In this document: one piece after another, positions 12,806 through 18,211 of the stretch
How the letters are laid out: the number at the start of each line of letters is the position of its first letter
Numbering within the stretch: the stretch's first letter is position 1
Notes under the pieces: model-generated
Database searches by the model: none
Seen by the model: only the letters and a program-made list of their open reading frames with translations
What the model was told of the DNA's origin: nothing
Made by a program: the position numbers and the translations under genes
Assembly (NCBI GenBank): GCA_019323525.1
Contig: JAHWHD010000076.1
Location: 1-18,211, forward strand
Reading direction: 5' to 3'
Source of the DNA: Candidatus Woesearchaeota archaeon
Lineage (GTDB): Archaea > Nanobdellota > Nanobdellia > Woesearchaeales > JAHWHD01
Length of the DNA stretch: 18,211 nt

Positions 12806-15800
12806 ATGAAAAAGAATGTTATGATCTTGTTTGCAATAATGATGATTTCTGTGTTTATCATGTCAGGGTGTGCTTCAAACTTGCCGCCAGAGCCTGGTTC
12901 TCCAGGAGCGCCAACAGGAAAGGCGACACAGATTTATGAAGGTTATGCGCCGCCTGTTGATGTATACGATAATGATCTGCAGATCTTTTTTTTGAGCGAT
13001 TACCTTTTAGATCTTCAGTTTGACCTTTCAAACTTTGACCTTGGCGTAAAAGTAAATCACGAGGGTGGTTTTGTTTACAAGGTTGGATATTATTATACTA
13101 AAGCTGGATGGAGAAAGTATGAATTTGACCAGTCAACATATGCAGGAAGTAACTGGATCAAGGATTCTGCAAGCACCACTTTAAGTTTGAACCCTCTTGA
13201 CTTGTATGATGGGGAGAACTATATTGTTGCTTATTCTTGTAAGATGTATGACAATGTATGGAGATGTGGATATAATTATCCTGGAGGTACTGGTAACCAA
13301 TGGATGCTGCAATCATTTATAATCACAAGATCTGAGCTTCCTCCTGAGCCAGTTGAGCCGAGTGTTCTGACAACAGGAAAAATCTCGTTATCGCCTAATA
13401 ATAGGTATTATCTACAAGGGGAGATTGTTGATTTATATGCGCATGTTTATGCTCCTCAGAATATACTTGGCCAAGTAGTTGCTCCTAGCATTAGTTTGGT
13501 TACGCCTTCGGGTGCTACTATGGACATTCCTCTTGAGCAGAGTGGCACTGACAACTGCGAACTTTATACTTATGATACTGAGTCTTATTATGCTTGCCAT
13601 GTTTCTTATGGAGCGCAGTATACTACATCTGAATTCGGAAGGTATACTTTTAAGTTCGTTAATTCAGGAAGTCTTGAAAATTTTGAAGTTGATACTTCAG
13701 AGTTTGCAGTTGTAGGGCCTGAGAAGTTTAATGTGCTTATACTTAATGACATAGATGGTTTTGTGTTCAACAATGCCAATGGTTATTATTGGGAAGGTGG
13801 AGAGTATTTCTATGCGGGCTACACTATGGATGGTCTGTGGGCTGATGTTAACCTTAATATTGGCAAAATCTCAGATTGGTTTGTTACTGATCCAAGTTAT
13901 GTTCCGGTCACAGTTGCTGGTCAGACCGTTTATCTGAGAGAAATTGTTTATGATGATGGGATGAACAGGGAATGGGTTTGGATTAGTGGAGACACGCAGT
14001 TAAATATCTATAGTTGGAATCCTGCAGTTATGGCGCCTCTGGACCTTACTCCAGTTCTTGAGGCATATCTTGCCAAGTATCCTGCTGGTCTTGTTGATTA
14101 TACGCTTGCTGATTTCCCTAATATGTTTACAACTACTGGTGTATTTGATGGTCAGATTGTAGTAGGTGACGATGCTCCTGCTGATGAGGTTTTAGGTGCT
14201 ACAAATATTGCCGCTGCTATAGGGTTGGATATCGGTTTACCAGTAGGTACAGCAGTACTTGCTTCGCAAGTGAGTAATCTCAACCAGAACCTGATCTTGG
14301 TTGGTAGGCCGAGTGCATGGACATCGCAGCCGAATGTTTTGATCGACCAGTTTGGTTATCCAGATTTCTTTGCTAATGAGGGCGGACTTGGACTGTACCA
14401 AAATGGAGATTACTGGGTTTTAGTTGTTACTGGTTATGGTCCTGAAGAGGTTAAAGTTGCTGCTCGTGCGATATCGAGCGCTGTCAAAGACGCTTTACGA
14501 TGCAAAGAAGCTGTTACCACAGGAACACTCGATAGTATTTCTGCGATTTGTTTAGCAGAGGAAGAGGTTCCTGTTCTTTTAGAATGCATTGATAAAGATG
14601 CAGGTATAGACTATTACATCCAGGGTACGACTTCTGGAACTGCATGGGGCACTACTGAGCTTGTTGAGGGTCTAGATTACTGTATAACTGAAGGAGAGAA
14701 AGCAGGTCTTTTAGCGGAGTATTATTGTGACGAAGGTTATGTCAGGTCTGTTAGCTTTGACTGTCCAAATGGTTGCTTGAATGGAATTTGCATTTCTTCA
14801 GCAAGATTTGGTAGTTTACTGTATGAAGTGCCACTTGATCCAGGAACTGATGTATTAGAGCTAGATATCACTAATATGCTGGATACTACAATTGATCTAA
14901 ACAACTATGGATTGATCTTTACAGGAAATGGTGTTTCTATTACAATCGATAACATTGGTTATTTACTAAGAGAAGACTTTGGCTTGGTGGAAGGAACATT
15001 AGTTTTACAACCTGGAGAGTCTGCTAGGATAAGTGTTCCTGGAACAGCCGCAGCGCCATTGTTTGATGCAGAGAAGCACTGCGATAGTGATATGCGTGTC
15101 GGATTGGTTGTCAAGGGCACGGCTGATGTTGTTGCTTTAGGCAAAGTTATACTGCAGTGTTATGCTGCTGCAACTTGCACAGATTCAGACGGCGGATTGG
15201 TGACTGATGTTAAAGGACAGGTAGATTTCGTAATTGGAGAAACTGCTGTGACAACAATAGATACTTGTGTTGTTGCTGATTCCTATTCTGGTGGAGGACC
15301 AAGCGCATGGCACAGTGTTGATAGTTGCGATGCTTCGGATTGTTATATCCAAGAGGCGTACTGTAGAACAGATGACTATGGACATTACATTGATGCAGAT
15401 GCTACTTTATTGTATTCCTGTCCAAGCGGTTGCGTTGATGGAGCGTGTATTGAAGAAGCATGCCTTGATTCAGATCTTGGATTGGATTTCTATGAATTAG
15501 GAACGATTACAGGGCCTTTGCTATCTGGAACTGAATCTTCAGATATCTGTGTTGGTGATAGTGTGAGAGAATTGTTCTGTAATGCTGATGGTATGGGAGA
15601 GCCTACACTTTATACATGTCCTAATGGTTGTATAGGTGGGGTTTGCAGGCCTGATGTTACTGCAAGTTTTGATGAGGTCGCGTTAAGGGCTAACCTTGTT
15701 GGAGGAACAGTTAACTTTATTATCTTGACTGGAGATGGACAAGCGTTTACTGCGTATGGAGATGGTACTGGCGATCTGATGCATGTATACGAGGGAACGT

Positions 15801-16210
15801 CTAACAAGTTCTTGGCAAGAGAAGGAGAGTATTTTGTTGTTTCTGATCCTGTAACTAGTGAGACTCGTTTGTTTGAGATTAGAAATATTGGAATAGATGG
15901 GGTTGACCTCCAAGAACTGAGTAAAATGCTTGTCTATGATGACCTTAAACCTGGTGCAGCAGGATCTCTAACCGGTGTATTAGAGGTTGTTGAAGTAGAT
16001 GATGTATTAGGAACTGTGAATTTAACTGTCAATGGTTATATGGATAGGCTTTATACAGCAGAGGGCAGGGTTATGAATATCCTAGGACCTAACCTATTCC
16101 CTTTCAAAGAGTGGAGCGTATTTGTACAAGAACCTGAAGGTTTCACAACCGAGTATCATCTGACCTGGTTTAATGGTGAGGTCGCTGTGGAAATTCTAAG
16201 GATTAACTAA
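12806..16210 (+). CDS. S-layer-like cysteine-module surface lipoprotein
   Basis: This protein has 1134 residues from ATG 12806. Residues 1-22 are a lipoprotein signal (MKKNVMILFAIMMISVFIMS, then GC), anchoring the protein outside the cell at Cys22. Residues 45-300 look like beta-rich domains. About 445-557 resembles the segment found in archaeal S-layer proteins: NLILVGRPSAW, a glycine-rich EGGLGLYQNGDYWVLVVTGY, then EEVKVAARAI. Three cysteine modules follow (about 591-660, 791-880, 886-947). Each opens with CxDxD or CxDSD and closes CPxGCxxGxC, and a beta domain sits between the first and second. The last 190 residues again look S-layer-like (EYFVVSD, TRLFEIRNIG). It has only one N-x-S/T sequon. 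It ends a three-gene envelope operon, and a T-rich terminator follows. Likely an envelope structural or displayed protein. Confidence 0.85.
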   Translation: MKKNVMILFAIMMISVFIMSGCASNLPPEPGSPGAPTGKATQIYEGYAPPVDVYDNDLQIFFLSDYLLDLQFDLSNFDLGVKVNHEGGFVYKVGYYYTKAGWRKYEFDQSTYAGSNWIKDSASTTLSLNPLDLYDGENYIVAYSCKMYDNVWRCGYNYPGGTGNQWMLQSFIITRSELPPEPVEPSVLTTGKISLSPNNRYYLQGEIVDLYAHVYAPQNILGQVVAPSISLVTPSGATMDIPLEQSGTDNCELYTYDTESYYACHVSYGAQYTTSEFGRYTFKFVNSGSLENFEVDTSEFAVVGPEKFNVLILNDIDGFVFNNANGYYWEGGEYFYAGYTMDGLWADVNLNIGKISDWFVTDPSYVPVTVAGQTVYLREIVYDDGMNREWVWISGDTQLNIYSWNPAVMAPLDLTPVLEAYLAKYPAGLVDYTLADFPNMFTTTGVFDGQIVVGDDAPADEVLGATNIAAAIGLDIGLPVGTAVLASQVSNLNQNLILVGRPSAWTSQPNVLIDQFGYPDFFANEGGLGLYQNGDYWVLVVTGYGPEEVKVAARAISSAVKDALRCKEAVTTGTLDSISAICLAEEEVPVLLECIDKDAGIDYYIQGTTSGTAWGTTELVEGLDYCITEGEKAGLLAEYYCDEGYVRSVSFDCPNGCLNGICISSARFGSLLYEVPLDPGTDVLELDITNMLDTTIDLNNYGLIFTGNGVSITIDNIGYLLREDFGLVEGTLVLQPGESARISVPGTAAAPLFDAEKHCDSDMRVGLVVKGTADVVALGKVILQCYAAATCTDSDGGLVTDVKGQVDFVIGETAVTTIDTCVVADSYSGGGPSAWHSVDSCDASDCYIQEAYCRTDDYGHYIDADATLLYSCPSGCVDGACIEEACLDSDLGLDFYELGTITGPLLSGTESSDICVGDSVRELFCNADGMGEPTLYTCPNGCIGGVCRPDVTASFDEVALRANLVGGTVNFIILTGDGQAFTAYGDGTGDLMHVYEGTSNKFLAREGEYFVVSDPVTSETRLFEIRNIGIDGVDLQELSKMLVYDDLKPGAAGSLTGVLEVVEVDDVLGTVNLTVNGYMDRLYTAEGRVMNILGPNLFPFKEWSVFVQEPEGFTTEYHLTWFNGEVAVEILRIN
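14576..15646 (+). repeat. Three CPxGC cysteine modules within the S-layer-like lipoprotein
   Basis: Three diverged copies are encoded near 14576-14794, 15176-15451 and 15461-15646. Each runs from a C-x-D-[KS]-D opening through a mid Cys and an [EQ]-x-x-[YF]-C strand to CP-[NS]-GC-x-x-G-x-C. The first and second copies are separated by about 125 residues of unrelated beta-type sequence, while the second and third are adjacent. Confidence 0.8.
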
Positions 16211-16230
16211 ATTTTTTTATTTTCTTTTTT
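16211..16230 (+). terminator. T-rich terminator after the envelope operon
   Basis: T runs of seven (16212-16218) and six (16225-16230) with a shorter run between follow directly after the lipoprotein stop, on the coding strand. Archaeal RNA polymerase terminates at such T tracts without a hairpin, and none is seen. Confidence 0.6.
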
Positions 16231-16240
16231 AAATATATTC

Positions 16241-16255
16241 GAAATCTTTATAAAC
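16241..16255 (+). promoter_or_regulatory. Promoter of the EF-1 beta gene
   Basis: GAAATCTTTATAAAC holds a BRE-like GAAA and a TATA box centred near 16249, about 29 bases before the ATG at 16278. The predicted leader is only a few bases. A GTGA at 16270-16273 could serve as an SD only if transcription begins slightly upstream. The first 14 bases recur exactly at 16556-16569. Confidence 0.65.
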
Positions 16256-16277
16256 AGCTTCTTTTTCTTGTGAATTC

Positions 16278-16556
16278 ATGGGAACAGCAATTGTAACTAT
16301 AAAAATCATGCCAGAGACTCCTGAGGTTAATCTAGAGGAAGTGCAGGTAAAAGCTCTGGAACTTATTAAGGGTTATGCAGGAGATACTGAGAATAAGATT
16401 GAGATTGAACCTATTGCTTTTGGTTTAAAGGCTTTAAATATCATATTTGTTGTAGATGAAGCAAAGGGAAGTCCTGATGCTGTAGCTGATAAAATAACTG
16501 AGATTGAAGGTGTCCAATCTGCTGAAGTTACAGACGTAAGAAGGGCTATTGGTTAG
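16278..16556 (+). CDS. ef1b: Translation elongation factor EF-1 beta (aEF1B)
   Basis: This 92-residue protein matches the archaeal EF-1 beta guanine-nucleotide exchange domain in length and pattern. It exchanges GDP for GTP on EF-1 alpha and so recycles the factor that delivers aminoacyl-tRNA to the ribosome. Diagnostic features are the opening strand AIVTIKIMPETPEVNLEEV, the central EPIAFGLKALNIIFVVDE (the conserved PxAFGLKAL core), a DAVADKITEIEGVQSAEV helix-strand and a VTDVRRAIG C-terminus. It has no extra N-terminal domain, unlike eukaryotic EF-1 beta. It stands alone under its own strong promoter, between the envelope operon and the aIF5A cluster. Cytoplasmic. Nothing looks damaged or missing. 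Confidence 0.96.
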   Translation: MGTAIVTIKIMPETPEVNLEEVQVKALELIKGYAGDTENKIEIEPIAFGLKALNIIFVVDEAKGSPDAVADKITEIEGVQSAEVTDVRRAIG

Positions 16557-16570
16557 AAATCTTTATAAAT
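16556..16570 (+). promoter_or_regulatory. Promoter of the aIF5A - L40e - M50 cluster
   Basis: GAAATCTTTATAAAT begins on the last base of the EF-1 beta stop codon. The TATA centre near 16565 predicts a start near 16592, leaving a leader of about 20 bases that includes the GGGTGAT ribosome binding site (16599-16605). Confidence 0.65.
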
Positions 16571-16611
16571 GGTCTTGTTTATCTTAAATATTGTAAAAGG
16601 GTGATGTTTAG

Positions 16612-17013
16612 ATGATGGGAGAAAAGAAATCAGTGAGTGTTGGCTCATTACAAAAGGGGAATTATGTCATAATCGATGAAGTTGCTTGCAGGGTTACTAG
16701 TATACAGGTTTCAAGGCCAGGTAAGCACGGTCATGCAAAGGTAAGGTTAGAGGCAGTAGGGTTGCTTGATGATAAAAAGCGCGCTGTTGTAATGCCAGGA
16801 CATGATCATATTGATACTCCTATCATAGACAAGAGGACTGCGCAGGTACTCTCAATCTCAGGAAAGATGGTTAATGTGATGGACTCTGAGACCTATGAGA
16901 CATTTGACCTTGAGATTCCTGAAGAACTTGAAGGAGAGATTGTAGAGGGCGCAAATGTCTTGTACTGGGTAATACTTGATCAAAGGGTAATCAAACAGGT
17001 AAAGAGTGAATAA
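16612..17013 (+). CDS. eif5a: Translation initiation factor 5A (aIF5A)
   Basis: This 133-residue factor is full length for archaea. It has an N-terminal SH3-like domain and a C-terminal OB fold. The loop SRPGKHGHAK places the target lysine at residue 38, where deoxyhypusine/hypusine forms in known family members. The modified residue reaches the ribosomal P site and rescues stalling, most clearly at polyproline. The C-terminal OB fold includes VLSISGKMVNVMDSETYETF and VLYWVILDQRVIKQV. Two ATGs stand in tandem (16612 and 16615). GGGTGAT upstream suits either, giving 133 or 132 residues. It leads a cluster with L40e (two bases downstream) and an M50 protease. No deoxyhypusine synthase gene is in the window. 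Confidence 0.97.
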   Translation: MMGEKKSVSVGSLQKGNYVIIDEVACRVTSIQVSRPGKHGHAKVRLEAVGLLDDKKRAVVMPGHDHIDTPIIDKRTAQVLSISGKMVNVMDSETYETFDLEIPEELEGEIVEGANVLYWVILDQRVIKQVKSE

Positions 17014-17015
17014 AA

Positions 17016-17177
17016 ATGGCTAAGTTTGAAGAGGCAAACAAAAGGTTGTTCCAGAACATCTTTGTATGCAGGAAATGCAAGAGTAAGATTAGAGCTAATA
17101 ATATGAGTGTTATCCAGGGAAAAATCAGCTGCAGGAAGTGCGGTTCAAAGACATTGCGCACTAAGCGTAAGAAGTAA
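17016..17177 (+). CDS. rpl40e: Ribosomal protein L40e
   Basis: This 53-residue large-subunit ribosomal protein is short, basic and zinc-binding. Two knuckles CRKC (18-21 and 39-42) supply four cysteines for one zinc. The N-terminus AKFEEANKRLFQNIFVCRKC and the C-terminal KTLRTKRKK match the family, and eukaryotes have the same domain fused to ubiquitin. Here it is free-standing, as in other archaea. The start lies two bases after the aIF5A stop, with GTGA seven bases upstream inside the previous coding region, so co-transcription and coupling are very likely. Confidence 0.96.
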   Translation: MAKFEEANKRLFQNIFVCRKCKSKIRANNMSVIQGKISCRKCGSKTLRTKRKK

Positions 17178-17178
17178 A

Positions 17179-17192
17179 TTTTTTCGAAAAAA
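17179..17192. repeat. 14-bp perfect palindrome
   Basis: TTTTTTCGAAAAAA follows the L40e stop directly. Its first half is a T6 run that could cause partial termination on the plus strand. The M50 gene's GAGGT begins immediately after it. Confidence 0.4.
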
Positions 17193-17201
17193 GAGGTAAT
17201 T

Positions 17202-18211
17202 ATGGTAAGTCTGAACTTAATCACAGCTATTGCTTTTTATTCTATAATTGTTTTCATCATCATAAAGTTTAAGGATAAGTTTGATTTTGAGGCTAAGTTC
17301 ATTGCTTTGTATAGGACAAAGTTTGGCATTAAGTTAATGGATAGGTTTGCCAAAAAGTTTCCAGGTTTTGTAAAAGTCATGGGCTATATTGGTGTTGCAG
17401 TAGGTTTTGCTGGAATGGTCTTTATCGCGTGGTTTCTAATTGATAACATGTATAAGTTATTGGCTGTGCCAGATACTGCGGCAGGTGTCTCGATTGTTTT
17501 ACCAGGGGTGCCTATCCCAGGAAGTCCAATATTCATACCCTTCTGGTCAGGTATAATATCAATCTTTATAATCGCTGCTGTGCACGAGTTTTCGCATGGT
17601 ATTGTTGCAAAACGGTTTAAAGTCGCTGTTAAAAATTCAGGTATAGTGTTTTTCGGGCCTTTGATAGGTGCGTTTGTTGAGCCTGATGAAAAACAACTTG
17701 CAAACATATCTAAGAAAAAGCAGCTTGCCATGTTTGCAGCTGGTTCATGGTCAAACATAATACTTGCTCTAGTGGCTCTGCTCTTACTATCATTTGTTGT
17801 AGCGCCTATCTGGGTAAATGCTCTTGACATGAATAGATTAAAGATTTATGATGTTTCTAAAGATATGCCTGCTTATGACGCAGGGTTACGAGAAGGAGAC
17901 ATTATTACAAAAGTTAATGGTGTTGATATTTATACAACACAGAATTTTACTGCAGCGATAGATTCTACAAAACCTGGAGATAAGCTTATAATAACTACAG
18001 AAAAGCGCGATTATAGCTTAACAACACAACCGCATCCGAAAAACGATTCTATTAGTATCATAGGCGTAAATATATACCAGGATTTGAAGAAAGAAGTAAC
18101 TGGGAAATGGGGTGCTAAACTTCCTTGGATATGGTATTATCTTTTGAACTTCTTGCGTATACTTGGACTTTTAAGTGCGGGTATTGGAATGGCCAACTTG
18201 CTTCCAATCAG
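17202..18211 (+). CDS. M50-family site-2-type membrane metalloprotease, 3'-partial
   Basis: The reading frame is open to the window end (336 complete codons). It encodes an intramembrane zinc metalloprotease of the S2P/RseP class. Hydrophobic segments lie near residues 5-22, 60-82, 112-135 and 176-202, with another at the cut end. The active-site motif HEFSH sits at 128-132 inside the third segment, with Glu129 as the presumed catalytic base. A PDZ domain follows at about 215-285 (AYDAGLREGDIITKVNGVDI). The window stops at GMANLLPI, where the family's second metal-ligand motif (NLLPxxxLDGG) would continue, so that Asp is not seen. GAGGT lies four bases before ATG 17202. It follows L40e by 24 bases. 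Relatives cleave transmembrane anchors of regulators; the substrate here is unknown. Confidence 0.92.
   Translation, partial: MVSLNLITAIAFYSIIVFIIIKFKDKFDFEAKFIALYRTKFGIKLMDRFAKKFPGFVKVMGYIGVAVGFAGMVFIAWFLIDNMYKLLAVPDTAAGVSIVLPGVPIPGSPIFIPFWSGIISIFIIAAVHEFSHGIVAKRFKVAVKNSGIVFFGPLIGAFVEPDEKQLANISKKKQLAMFAAGSWSNIILALVALLLLSFVVAPIWVNALDMNRLKIYDVSKDMPAYDAGLREGDIITKVNGVDIYTTQNFTAAIDSTKPGDKLIITTEKRDYSLTTQPHPKNDSISIIGVNIYQDLKKEVTGKWGAKLPWIWYYLLNFLRILGLLSAGIGMANLLPI

Noticed and set aside
1..18211. Search by eye for CRISPR arrays, tRNA or rRNA genes, box C/D RNAs and mobile-element ends
   Set aside because: No regularly spaced repeats, no cloverleaf-like or rRNA-like segments, no transposase or integrase motifs, and no terminal repeats were found.

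Overview
The window reads as a low-GC archaeal chromosome. The archaeal evidence is direct: an aIF5A with the lysine that becomes hypusine, an EF-1 beta of archaeal size, ribosomal protein L40e, a four-CxxC micro zinc-finger protein, TATA-type promoters with several starts at the predicted transcript 5' end, GGTGA-type ribosome binding sites and T-run terminators. The style of the surface proteins (cysteine-rich CPxGC modules, a MopE-type metal-binding motif, S-layer-like segments) resembles DPANN archaea such as Woesearchaeota or Pacearchaeota. That placement is inference.

Region 1 (1-5360, plus strand) is a tightly overlapped operon of envelope proteins. It holds a partial protein with a C-terminal membrane anchor, an anchored six-cysteine protein, a small lipoprotein, a 949-residue secreted protein with duplicated cysteine and calcium/copper-type modules, and two pilin-like proteins. 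Region 2 (5357-10635, minus strand) converges on it. It encodes a type IV pilus/Tad-like machine: a secretion ATPase and two separate GspF-type membrane subunits. These follow a long lysine-rich protein with an N-terminal winged-helix-like domain, and a shorter lysine-rich relative lies upstream with its own promoter. The two operons meet with stop codons sharing one TTAA. The simplest reading is one surface appendage or secretion system: region 2 builds the motor and platform, region 1 encodes pilins and displayed cargo.

Region 3 (10636-16230, plus strand) starts with an intergenic hairpin and the micro zinc-finger gene. Three envelope genes follow: a polyproline, single-span protein with a cytoplasmic helical tail, a SpoIIM-family membrane protein, and a 1134-residue S-layer-like lipoprotein. 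A T-rich terminator follows them.

Region 4 (16231-18211, plus strand) is translation housekeeping: EF-1 beta, then an aIF5A - L40e - M50 membrane metalloprotease cluster, the last gene cut by the window edge. EF-1 beta and the aIF5A cluster have the same 14-base core promoter.

No tRNA, rRNA, CRISPR array, transposase or integrase was seen. No gene-free stretch exceeds 300 bases; the longest is 10636-10828.
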